A DNA stretch of 64,000 nucleotides. It comes from Paenibacillus pedocola. GTDB lineage: Bacteria > Bacillota > Bacilli > Paenibacillales > Paenibacillaceae. How positions within the stretch are numbered: position 1 is the first letter of the stretch; every line of letters starts with the position of its first letter. Location: positions 4,960,001 to 5,024,000 of the forward strand of contig NZ_CP134223.1 of NCBI RefSeq assembly GCF_031599675.1, read 5' to 3'. A program made the position numbers and the translations under genes. This document shows, in pieces, positions 38,377-46,646 of the stretch. The notes beneath the pieces were generated by a model, which made no database searches, was not told the DNA's origin, and saw nothing but the letters and a program-made list of their open reading frames with translations.

Positions 38377-39546
38377 CTATTCTGCTAAATGATCAAGCCT
38401 GGTGCTGAATTCGCTGATGATTGCAGAAATTTGTTCCTCCGTATATTTAGCCTTGCTGTATTCGGCTTCAATCCCATTCTCCTGCCGGTAACAATACACC
38501 CGGATATAGAGCTGGAACTTGCACATCCTGTCCGCCGGGATATACCGGAAATGCCTGAACATATCCTCTTCATAGGAATACATCACTGGATATTCAGTCA
38601 TTCCCGGCAGCTCATTGCTGCGGTTCATGAGCGTCTGAAGATTATCCCGGTGAATCGTTCTGATCCTGTCCTCCGTTGTACCGGCTGCTTGCATCCGCTT
38701 CGGCATGAGCCGCACGTAGCAGCCTGCCTCCGTGAAATTCCCCAGGCCCATGCGCCAGTTGCCAATGGCGCCGTAGGTATCTCCGCTGCAGCAGCGGCTC
38801 AGCACTTCCTCCAGCACGCCTTGAAACACGGCGTTTTTGGTTACATTCAGCTGCTTGGCCAGCCGCTGAACAGCCTCCTGCCGGTTATTATCCAGCGGAA
38901 CTGTAAGCCTTCCGACACCAGGGACCGGCTTGTCCTGCAGCTCAGGCAGCTTCAGCAGCCTGCCGGTTGCTTCCGGTGCACCGGGGTTATCCCGCTGCAG
39001 CTCGCAGATTCTGCGGTAGCTGGACAATGGAAGCGAAGCCTGCGGCGGAACCTCCTGTCCTTCCAGCAGCCTGCCGGTAAAATCCTGTTCAAACCGGCGG
39101 ATGCCCAGCCCGTCAATCACGATATGATGAAACTCTACCCAGAGATACCGCTCATCCCGCCATTCCAGAAAGGCCAGACGCCATGGATAATCTGCGCTCA
39201 GATCAATGCCTGCCAGCAGGTTCCGGATATACTCATCAGGCGGTTCAATAATCCTGAGGGATTCCACAATGAACTCTTCCGGCTGCAGCGGAGTATAACG
39301 CTGGTAAAATTTCCGCAGCTGCGGCTCATACGTATATTTCACCTGCAGTGTCTTATGTGCCTTGAACGCTGCATATAAGGCTTCCTTCACAGCTGCATAG
39401 CTGATTCCGGGTTCCAGCGGATACAGCAGCGGCAGACGGTAGATCGGCAGCTTGTTGCAGATGAACATTTTCCGCTGAATGGAGGTCAGCTCACTGCTCT
39501 CCTCCCAGGCTTCCTGGCGGTCTGCCAAGGGTGCATAATCAAGCAT
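38377..39546 (-). CDS. Stand-alone NRPS condensation protein
   Basis: 389 aa, a single condensation-fold domain with FHHIVIDGLG, the catalytic HHxxxDG motif, in the first third. No carrier or adenylation domain. The ATG at 39546 overlaps the previous stop by 8 bp (ATGCTTGA); the open frame reaches further upstream but that part lies in the previous gene. It is expected to join substrates held on separate carrier proteins in trans, forming an amide or ester bond. Confidence 0.85.
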   Translation of the reverse strand: MLDYAPLADRQEAWEESSELTSIQRKMFICNKLPIYRLPLLYPLEPGISYAAVKEALYAAFKAHKTLQVKYTYEPQLRKFYQRYTPLQPEEFIVESLRIIEPPDEYIRNLLAGIDLSADYPWRLAFLEWRDERYLWVEFHHIVIDGLGIRRFEQDFTGRLLEGQEVPPQASLPLSSYRRICELQRDNPGAPEATGRLLKLPELQDKPVPGVGRLTVPLDNNRQEAVQRLAKQLNVTKNAVFQGVLEEVLSRCCSGDTYGAIGNWRMGLGNFTEAGCYVRLMPKRMQAAGTTEDRIRTIHRDNLQTLMNRSNELPGMTEYPVMYSYEEDMFRHFRYIPADRMCKFQLYIRVYCYRQENGIEAEYSKAKYTEEQISAIISEFSTRLDHLAE

Positions 39547-42133
39547 GCTCCGCTTCACCTGCCTTCCCAGTGAGCTCTTGTACTGCGGCGTGCACATCAC
39601 GGACAATCTGTGCTTCTTCCGCCGGATTATAAATCTGATCATCAATATACAGGCTTAAGCGGCATTCTGCGGCGGACAGCTCCAGGTTCAACAGAATCTG
39701 GAACTTGGACATCCCTGCGAACTCCAGCGTCCGGTCAAATAATGTACCTTCGCTGCTGCCTGCAACCAGCGTCTGAAACACGATTGAAGGGAATTCAAGT
39801 GTAAATCCGGCGCCGTTCAAATCGTAAATCGATGCCGCCTGATACCGGTGTGCCGTAGCAAGGCTCTCCCGGAGGACTTCCTCGTCTGCCGCGTTGAAGA
39901 AGATTGGCAGCACTCTGGCGAAGGAATGGATGACTTTCGTCGCGCCCGGTATCACCCTGCCGTGGTATACCGCACCTACATAACCTTGTGTATGATTGAA
40001 AGCCAGCGCCAAACGGTTTGTTATGTATGTAAGCAATCTGTGTTCCGTCTCGGAATAGGGGGCCTTTTCCACTTGAAAAGCAATCTCATGCACATGATAG
40101 CTTCCCTTGGTCAGCATCGGCTTGCCCTGGCTTGGATAGGCGTTGTAACGGAGGAGCGGCTGCCAGCCCTGTACGGCATCGCTGATTGCCGCTTCATAGC
40201 TTCCGGCAATTTGCGCGTACTGGGCATAATCTACAGGCCGGCCATTGAAGCTGTCCTCGATCTGGCGAAGCAGCACGGCAAGCCCTACCTGATCGATCAG
40301 CATGTGGTGCATATTAAGATACAGGTAGGTCTCTTGCGTGGAGAGTACCGTGACCAGCCGGATGTCCCACAGCCTTGCACCGCCCTGCAGGCGGAATCCG
40401 CTGCTGATACCGTTCAGCTGTTCAAGATCAGCCACAGTGAGATGCTCAATTTCAACATGCCGGTCCGCTTTAACCTTTCCCGACACCTCACCGTCAGCAT
40501 AGGAATATTCGGTGAAGAATACATCGTTGCATGCAATAACATGCTCGATTACCGCCTGGAGGGCAATTAATTCCGCTGTACCCTGCTCCGAAATCCGGTA
40601 CGCATATTTCACATCGTACATATTTGAATCTGTAAACCGGAAGCTGTCGATGAACAGCACCTTCATAAAGTTCGGACATACATATTCATCCGGTTCCTGT
40701 CCGCCCATGTGCAGCGGAACCGCAGTGCCAGCCTTGCCGAGAATCAGCTGCTTCAGCTCCCGGAGCGTTCCCGATGCATAAATATCCTGATAGCTGAGCT
40801 GTACACCAAGATGCTCATAAATATCCGTGATCATCCTGGCAATATCCATTGAAGAGATGGAGGAGTTGAACAGGTTCTCATCCTCATCCACATCGGGGAA
40901 CCAGTGGCTGCTCCTTTTGGGCTCAGCGCTCCACTCGGCTGCCGCAGCAGTCTCCAACATAACCAGCGGTGTGATCTGCGCCTTACCGGCTGGCTGGGAC
41001 AGATCCAGCTGATCCAGCTCCAGCAGCATTTCTTCCAGACCTTCACACAGGTGCTGCATGAGATGCTGTTCATAACAGACCTCATAATCCAGCTGCGTCT
41101 CGTATTCATTAAACTGCAGGTGGTTATTGTACTTGTGGAGATATTCGCCCAGAGCAAGCCCGGAGAACACCGCCGATTTCCGGTCCAGATCCGGCATTTT
41201 TGTATAGGATAGGACGTAATCATACCCGCGATACCCGAGCAGCTCCATATATTCCTCGTAGGATAGTGCGGCGGATCCGTTAATCGCATGAAACAATTCC
41301 TTGAAAATGCTCTGCGCATTACCGGCGTAACTTAAGCTTTCGTCAATTTGCAGGAGCACCGGGGCAATGTCCGTAAAGTTCCCGATAACACCGGCCTGCT
41401 GCCGGTGATCCCGGCGGGACACCACCACGCCGACGAGGTTCTTCCGCTGCGGCGACAGCAGGGCCAGAGCCAGCAGAATCACACCGAACCGGGTTACTTT
41501 CAGTTTACCGGATAATGCGGCAGCTGCCTTAAATGCTTCGGCTGAGAGCCGGTCCCGGCCATACACCGGTTCGGCATACGGACGGGACTCCTTATCCGTG
41601 CGGAGGAACTGCCTGATCTTGTCCGTGTATCCGTCAGCTATAGTTAGCGGCTTCCCCTGGCCCGGCTCCCGGAAATAACTTCCCTCCTGAAACACCGGAG
41701 AATCCTTGGTCAGCAGCTCTTGTTCCAGACAGTCCAGGAACAGATAAAGGGAATCCCCGTCCATAATCAGATGATGCATCAGAAATTCAATGCAGCGCTC
41801 ATCCTCTCTCAGGTAAAAGGCGGCTAACTGCTGCCCTTCAAAAATGGAGATTCTTTGGCCGCGGAGCGAAGTCCCGCTTCTGTAATCCTTGAAGCCGCGG
41901 TCCACAGCAAAGAGGTACTGCCCCTCCTGTCTGATGATCCTGCCGCTAAAGGCCTCGGCTGCATTCATCACCCGCTGAACGGCCTGCTCCAGGTCTTCCC
42001 GGCTCCACCGCTTGTCATAGTGAACCGAGAAATAAATTCCGTAATCCTTGTTATGCTTCTCTGCATAGAGAATTTTCTGCTGCAGGGGTGTAAGCTCATA
42101 GTACCGTGTGCCGTTATCTGGCTCCACTTTCAT
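39539..42133 (-). CDS. NRPS condensation-carrier-condensation protein (C-PCP-C)
   Basis: 864 aa. The first condensation domain (1-370) has an intact MHHLIMDGDS motif (119-128). A carrier-like domain (about 415-468) has NLFNSSISSMDIA, where Ser428 aligns with the phosphopantetheine site but the usual Gly-Gly/Asp context is lost. The second condensation domain (about 485-864) has MHHMLIDQVG (608-617), with Gln replacing the motif glycine. So the first C is probably active; the carrier and second C are questionable. First synthetase gene after the exporter, with GGAGGGG upstream. A lipo-initiation or starter role is possible but unproven. Confidence 0.85.
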   Translation of the reverse strand: MKVEPDNGTRYYELTPLQQKILYAEKHNKDYGIYFSVHYDKRWSREDLEQAVQRVMNAAEAFSGRIIRQEGQYLFAVDRGFKDYRSGTSLRGQRISIFEGQQLAAFYLREDERCIEFLMHHLIMDGDSLYLFLDCLEQELLTKDSPVFQEGSYFREPGQGKPLTIADGYTDKIRQFLRTDKESRPYAEPVYGRDRLSAEAFKAAAALSGKLKVTRFGVILLALALLSPQRKNLVGVVVSRRDHRQQAGVIGNFTDIAPVLLQIDESLSYAGNAQSIFKELFHAINGSAALSYEEYMELLGYRGYDYVLSYTKMPDLDRKSAVFSGLALGEYLHKYNNHLQFNEYETQLDYEVCYEQHLMQHLCEGLEEMLLELDQLDLSQPAGKAQITPLVMLETAAAAEWSAEPKRSSHWFPDVDEDENLFNSSISSMDIARMITDIYEHLGVQLSYQDIYASGTLRELKQLILGKAGTAVPLHMGGQEPDEYVCPNFMKVLFIDSFRFTDSNMYDVKYAYRISEQGTAELIALQAVIEHVIACNDVFFTEYSYADGEVSGKVKADRHVEIEHLTVADLEQLNGISSGFRLQGGARLWDIRLVTVLSTQETYLYLNMHHMLIDQVGLAVLLRQIEDSFNGRPVDYAQYAQIAGSYEAAISDAVQGWQPLLRYNAYPSQGKPMLTKGSYHVHEIAFQVEKAPYSETEHRLLTYITNRLALAFNHTQGYVGAVYHGRVIPGATKVIHSFARVLPIFFNAADEEVLRESLATAHRYQAASIYDLNGAGFTLEFPSIVFQTLVAGSSEGTLFDRTLEFAGMSKFQILLNLELSAAECRLSLYIDDQIYNPAEEAQIVRDVHAAVQELTGKAGEAEHA

Positions 42134-42165
42134 AATGGTCCCCTCCTCCTTTCACGGCAGCTGCT

Positions 42166-43272
42166 CTAAATATCCTGAGTCTTCACCCGGGTAAGCAGCA
42201 GGAAGATCACTGCCGCACAGCCAAACAAACTGATGAAATGGGTTGTTACAGCGCCGCTGTTTCCTGAGAACCCGCTGAACAATTCTGTATTCAGCTCCGT
42301 GATCCACCGGGTAGGCAGAATTCTGGCGAAGCGCTGCATCCCTTCGGGCATAATCGAGCTGGGCCAGAGTGTTCCTCCGAGCATCGCCAGCGGCAGGGAG
42401 ACTACCGTTACCAGCAGGCGGCCGGTGGATTGCTTGGTGGTACGGCTGACCAGCAGCAGGCCAATCCCTGCAGCAATAACATTCAGCAGGCCGTAAGCCA
42501 GGACCAGCAGCAGCAGATGAGAGGCGGACAGCTCCAGGTCAATTCCGAAAGCTCCGCTCATCAGCGCAATCATCAGCAGGAACTGGACGACACCGATTGC
42601 TGCAAATACTGAGACAGTCTGGAGATAGTAGCTGAGCTTATTTTTAGCCGTCAGCAGTACCCGTTCTGTGGTCGAGTGAACCTTATCACCAAGGAACAGC
42701 AGCGTATTGGTCATTGTCAGGAACAGCATGATGAAGACAATCATGTTGAACGTGCTGGTCAGCACCACTGCGTGCGGATTGCCCAGAATACTCGGCTCCA
42801 CCTTAATCGGTGCCGGGGAACCCTCCATAAGCTTCATATTCTGCTTGAAGGCTCCTGCATCCGGAGCATTTTTGGCCAGCGTCTGCAGGGAAGAGAAGAC
42901 GCTGTTCAGCTTCACTTCGAGTGATTTTGAATTGAAATTGGTTTCTTTGGCATAGCTTTCAATCTTCATTCCATCCGGGCTGGCATACAATTCATCGGCC
43001 GTCTGGGAGAAGACAATTCCGAGATTGGCACTGCTCTTAATGGCACTGTCTGCATCCTCCGCATGAATCAGGGTCACATCCTGCTTTTCCAGCATGGCAG
43101 AGACATAAGAGTCAACCGCGGGGTCCGGTGCATACAGGGCTAAGGTAACTTTGGTCGCATCGTTATATTGCGTGACTACCATAAAGGTAAAGAGGATCGG
43201 CAGCAGCACCATGAATATAAGCGTCAGCCTTCTTTTCACGATCCGTTTCAAATAGAGTTCAAAGATTCTCAT
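42166..43272 (-). CDS. ABC-2 type transporter permease
   Basis: 368 aa. An N-terminal TM segment is followed by a ~150-residue extracytoplasmic domain, then five TM segments with LLLVSRTTKQSTGRL and GGTLWPSSIMPEGMQRFARILPTRW, typical of ABC-2/DrrB-like exporters. It begins 1 bp after the stop of the paralogous permease gene. Two half-permeases plus one ATPase probably form a heteromeric exporter for the product or a related lipophilic compound. Confidence 0.86.
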   Translation of the reverse strand: MRIFELYLKRIVKRRLTLIFMVLLPILFTFMVVTQYNDATKVTLALYAPDPAVDSYVSAMLEKQDVTLIHAEDADSAIKSSANLGIVFSQTADELYASPDGMKIESYAKETNFNSKSLEVKLNSVFSSLQTLAKNAPDAGAFKQNMKLMEGSPAPIKVEPSILGNPHAVVLTSTFNMIVFIMLFLTMTNTLLFLGDKVHSTTERVLLTAKNKLSYYLQTVSVFAAIGVVQFLLMIALMSGAFGIDLELSASHLLLLVLAYGLLNVIAAGIGLLLVSRTTKQSTGRLLVTVVSLPLAMLGGTLWPSSIMPEGMQRFARILPTRWITELNTELFSGFSGNSGAVTTHFISLFGCAAVIFLLLTRVKTQDI

Positions 43273-43273
43273 C

Positions 43274-44425
43274 TTATCTGACTCCTTTCCGTGTCAATGA
43301 GAAGACGGAGATGATCACAAAGCCTAAGGACAATGCCAGCGCATTATAGACAGGCATCAGATGAATTACACCCTGCTGGATATAATCGAACAACGGCTGC
43401 TGAAACACCTCGTTAATGCTGAGCTTGCTGAGTGAGCCGAAATCCAGCTTGATAAATCCGCCGCCGATAAACGTCATGACCGGAATCAGCAGCGAGACAA
43501 TACCGTCCAGCGCCTTCATGCGGCGTCCAAGCACTCCGAGAAACAAACCCAGCGCATTGAAGAAAACCGCTCCCACGATGATGATGAACAGGACCACCAG
43601 ATTGCTTGCGCCATAGGATACATTGAAGAACAGCTTGGCACAGAAGACGATGATCAGTCCCTGAATAATGGAGATCGAGCACCCGGTCAGCCATTGGCTG
43701 ACTACCAGCGACATTTTGGAAAGCGGAGAAATGAGATAGCGGTCGCCAAGTGCCTCATTGTACTCCTCCTGAATGAAATTCATTGTGTTGGCCAGGCCGT
43801 AAAAGAGAATCAGCACCAGCATCGTCACTCCGTAATAGCTTAGCCCTGACATATTGCCCGCATCACTCTGCTTCTCTGACGTATTTCCTGCTGTCAGCAG
43901 ATTGCTGTAAGCATGCTGATACACGATAGGCTGGTTATTCCGTCCAGACACATCCATCGCCTGATAGCCGTCCCCGAAGGCGGAGAGGGTCAATGCTGTG
44001 ATGTCCACCTTATCGATGTTCTGGTCCTTGCCGTAGATGGTTACTGCGCTCTCCTGCTTGGCATTAACCCCTTCCGTTAAACCGGCCGGCAGATAAATAT
44101 ATTGGTCATATTCATCAGCCTCCAGAGACTTCCGGGCCTCCTCCGCGCTCTCCGCGACCGTTACCTTGTACAACTCCTGGTTCTCCTTGCCTGTAAGAAA
44201 GGACACAATATCCTTACCGAGCTGTCCCTTGTCCTCATTGACCACAACCGTACGGGTCTGTGTGATGTTGATGGCTCCCGCTGTCTTCTCCGGCTCAGAA
44301 TGAAACATGGTGGATAAGGCATTGCCGAGGATTACAATCAGCAGCAGCGGCAATAGAATGTAGTTGACGAATACGACCGGACTTTTTATTTTCCGCTTCA
44401 TGCTTGTCAGATAAATGGTCCACAT
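43274..44425 (-). CDS. ABC-2 type transporter permease
   Basis: 383 aa. It has the same layout as its downstream neighbour: one TM, a large external domain (about 50-190) and five TM segments (including YNEALGDRYLISPLSKMSLVVSQWL). It starts 2 bp after the ATPase stop, consistent with one translational unit. Confidence 0.86.
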   Translation of the reverse strand: MWTIYLTSMKRKIKSPVVFVNYILLPLLLIVILGNALSTMFHSEPEKTAGAINITQTRTVVVNEDKGQLGKDIVSFLTGKENQELYKVTVAESAEEARKSLEADEYDQYIYLPAGLTEGVNAKQESAVTIYGKDQNIDKVDITALTLSAFGDGYQAMDVSGRNNQPIVYQHAYSNLLTAGNTSEKQSDAGNMSGLSYYGVTMLVLILFYGLANTMNFIQEEYNEALGDRYLISPLSKMSLVVSQWLTGCSISIIQGLIIVFCAKLFFNVSYGASNLVVLFIIIVGAVFFNALGLFLGVLGRRMKALDGIVSLLIPVMTFIGGGFIKLDFGSLSKLSINEVFQQPLFDYIQQGVIHLMPVYNALALSLGFVIISVFSLTRKGVR

Positions 44426-44427
44426 GG

Positions 44428-45345
44428 CTAATCCCTCAAATTCTTCTTGGTTAATTTGAAGAAAACCTGTTCCAGATTCGGCGAGATGTATTGAAAGCTT
44501 TTGACCTCATCACCGAATCTTGCTTTAATTTCACTGAGAATGCTGACGTTATTCTTCGGGACAGAGAGCTCGACCGTGTTCTCGTCTGTAGAGATCACCG
44601 TGTATTCCGCCAGCCGCTCGGCATAAGCCGATCCCTTTTGCTGGAACTCAAGCTTAAGAATCGCCTGATCGGTGTGTGCCTCCAGAACTTCGCTCAGCCT
44701 GCCTTCACAGAGCAGCGTACCTTTGTCGATAATGCCAACGTGAGAGCAGATTTTCTCTACCTCCTCCATGTAATGCGAGATGTAGACGATGGTTGTGCCC
44801 AGCTGGTTCAGCTCAAGAATGGCATCCAGAATCCGGTTGCGCGACTGGGGATCCACACCTACAGTCGGCTCATCCAGAATGATGACATCCGGATTATGCA
44901 CAATGCCGCAGGCGATGTTCAGCCGCCGCTTCATCCCGCCCGAGAATTTCTTTGGCTTCTGCTTGCGCTCGTCCCACAGCCCGACGAATTCGAGTGCGTA
45001 GCGGACCTGATTCTTCAGCCGTTCCCCCTTCAGGTTGTAGAGCTTGCCGAAGAATTCCACATTCTCATATGCCGATAGATCGTAGATTAGCGCCAAATCC
45101 TGCGGCACATATCCCACCCGGCTCTTCGTGCTCTGATTGGGATACTCGTTGAACCACTGCAATTTACCGTTCTGCGGGTTCTCCAGCCCCAGCATCACCT
45201 TGGTCAAGGTTGACTTCCCGGCTCCGTTAGGGCCCAGCAGTCCATAAATTTGTTTGTCTGTGATAGAGATTGTTAAGCCGTCCAGAACGGGTTCCTTTTT
45301 GTTGTAGCTGAAATCTATAGCCTCGCCTGAAAAAATTGTCCTCAT
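44428..45345 (-). CDS. ABC transporter ATP-binding protein
   Basis: 305 aa. Walker [13 protein letters not shown], signature [11 protein letters not shown], Walker [13 protein letters not shown] and the switch histidine in YISHYMEE. DrrA/NatA-type exporter ATPase. The ATG at 45345 has AGGAGG 10 nt upstream. An in-frame ATG 16 codons earlier (45393) has its GGAGG directly abutting and is less likely. First gene of the biosynthetic operon; an exporter in front of an NRPS/PKS is a common self-resistance arrangement. Confidence 0.9.
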   Translation of the reverse strand: MRTIFSGEAIDFSYNKKEPVLDGLTISITDKQIYGLLGPNGAGKSTLTKVMLGLENPQNGKLQWFNEYPNQSTKSRVGYVPQDLALIYDLSAYENVEFFGKLYNLKGERLKNQVRYALEFVGLWDERKQKPKKFSGGMKRRLNIACGIVHNPDVIILDEPTVGVDPQSRNRILDAILELNQLGTTIVYISHYMEEVEKICSHVGIIDKGTLLCEGRLSEVLEAHTDQAILKLEFQQKGSAYAERLAEYTVISTDENTVELSVPKNNVSILSEIKARFGDEVKSFQYISPNLEQVFFKLTKKNLRD

Positions 45346-45447
45346 TGCTGTTGTACCTCCTACAAATGTTGTGAGCTTCTGCTCCTTTGACATCCTCCGA
45401 ACGAATTCACTTAGGAATTCATTGCGAGGCCTGTTTCCTACATTCAC

Positions 45448-45513
45448 AGTGTAGCATCGGTGCAAAAGGATATACTTTTATGTCATAACAGGCGGATTTT
45501 AGATAATAACTGC
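45448..45513 (-). promoter_or_regulatory. Predicted LytTR-regulated promoter of the NRPS-PKS operon
   Basis: On the minus strand GCAGTTATTATCTAAAA (box core 45505-45513) and CCTGTTATGACATAAAA (45484-45492) are direct repeats offset by exactly 21 bp and share C.GTTAT.A..TAAAA. Their cores fit the LytTR-box core GTT. A TACACT -10 candidate lies at 45448-45453, with no recognisable -35 at the right spacing, as expected for an activator-dependent promoter. The implied leader before the ATPase ATG is about 95 nt. Binding by the neighbouring AgrA-like regulator is inferred. Confidence 0.55.
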
Positions 45514-45527
45514 ATGATTTTGCGCAC

Positions 45528-45569
45528 AAAAAAAACGGCCATGCCGCCTTTCAAGGCGCATAACCGTTT
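45528..45569 (-). terminator. Terminator downstream of bofC
   Basis: On the minus strand a hairpin (AACGG.TATGC.GCC / GGC.GCAT..CCGTT) is followed by eight T. It lies just beyond the bofC stop and marks the right end of the island. Confidence 0.88.
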
Positions 45570-45579
45570 AGTGCATACC

Positions 45580-46344
45580 CTATTCAGATTGCATAACCTG
45601 CTCTGCTGAATCCCTGGCATAATCGCTGAACGTCGAGAGCACACTGTTGTACTCCTCGATATCCTGCACGCGTATGCCTTCGTGAAGCTGCTTCCAGATC
45701 TCTTCGGGGAGCGAGGATTTCATCGACCCCATATCCATTTGGAAAAAGGTTTTCAGCACTTCTTCTCCTGCCGGAGGCCCTTTGAACAACGTCAGATTTC
45801 CTTGCTCATCCACCCCGATGTAGGCATCCTTTTTAGTCAGCGGCGATAAGTCATTTACCCGCTGCTCCAGCCACAGATCGCCTTCCTTGCTGATCCAGCC
45901 GTTCCAGCCCGGATGCTCCTCAATCAATGCCTTCAGCTGGGCGGGACTCTTCACACCGGGCAGCGTCTGCACTTCCTCACCTGCTACATAAGTGGTCTGA
46001 AGATGCACTGTTCTGCTGATGCCTCCGCGGCTCACCGCTTCCAGCAGTTGTGCGCGGTCCATTGCGGTACTGCTGTCTTCCCTGTTATTCCCGGTATGAT
46101 AAACGGCTGCCAGAGCCGCTACACTGTCCCCCTGATTCCCGTTCTGCAGCGGATTATACAATTCCCCCGCTGCTGTAGGGATCCTCCATTCGGAAGTACT
46201 TAGCAAACCGCTGATCTCTTCCGGAACCTGCATGCCGCGCCATGCCAGCACCGTTAATGCGATACAAGCCGCTCCAACCCAAGGGGCTTTTTTCCACCGT
46301 CTCCATCGCCGCCACAGTTGTTTTTTCAAGCGAAAAGCGTTCAC
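45580..46344 (-). CDS. bofC: BofC, forespore regulator of the sigma-K checkpoint
   Basis: 254 aa. The basic N-terminus and one TM segment (APWVGAACIALTVLAW) are followed by an extracytoplasmic part. The C-terminal BofC domain is clear: DAYIGVDEQGNLTLFKGPPAGEEVLKTFFQ and GIRVQDIEEYNSVLSTFSDYA. In B. subtilis BofC restrains SpoIVB-dependent activation of pro-sigma-K processing. The GTG at 46344 is preferred (AAGGG 6 nt upstream). It is normally close to the ruv genes, so the island separates former neighbours. Confidence 0.85.
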   Translation of the reverse strand: MNAFRLKKQLWRRWRRWKKAPWVGAACIALTVLAWRGMQVPEEISGLLSTSEWRIPTAAGELYNPLQNGNQGDSVAALAAVYHTGNNREDSSTAMDRAQLLEAVSRGGISRTVHLQTTYVAGEEVQTLPGVKSPAQLKALIEEHPGWNGWISKEGDLWLEQRVNDLSPLTKKDAYIGVDEQGNLTLFKGPPAGEEVLKTFFQMDMGSMKSSLPEEIWKQLHEGIRVQDIEEYNSVLSTFSDYARDSAEQVMQSE

Positions 46345-46460
46345 TGTAATCCCTTCATTCTGGTTTTTTCCTATTGTGACCTGTGAAGGGGGCAATTATG
46401 CGCTTTATAGATTAAACTTGTGATTTTTCTATTTTAGGACAGGTCGTGACTACAGAGAAT

Positions 46461-46566
46461 GTTTGGACTTCCGGCCGCTGTTGTCTGCAGATTTCTTGAT
46501 TTATACCGTTGCCACGGTTGAAATCCGCAGACAAAGGCGGACGCTGCCGCTCCTACAGTTCCAAAC
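46461..46566. repeat. ~106-bp palindromic intergenic element
   Basis: Nested inverted repeats: outer arms GTTTGGA (46461-46467) and TCCAAAC (46560-46566); inner arms TTGTCTGCAGATTTC (46481-46495) and GAAATCCGCAGACAA (46520-46534) that pair at 14 of 15 positions plus one G-U. It lies in the 300-bp gap between the bofC start and the serpin stop. It resembles REP- or MITE-like intergenic elements; no transposase is seen. The rest of the gap holds no gene. Confidence 0.6.
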
Positions 46567-46646
46567 TTCTCTTCCGTCACTTCTCCTTAAATGTTTATCT
46601 TCAAGTTAAAATTATATAAGGCAAAAATATTATTGTGTTCCCGTTA

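Larger units (their letters stand above)
17606..45569. other. Agr quorum-sensing / hybrid NRPS-PKS gene island
   Basis: A continuous minus-strand block of 19 genes is bounded by the terminator after bofC on one side and the terminator of the response regulator on the other. It separates bofC from ruvC; in B. subtilis bofC lies close to ruvA. No integrase, insertion sequence or flanking direct repeat is visible, so the mode of acquisition is inferred from synteny only. Confidence 0.6.

Noticed and set aside
45346-45465. N-terminal extension of the ABC ATPase frame
   Set aside because: The start at 45345 has a proper AGGAGG, and the extension overlaps the predicted promoter and leader.
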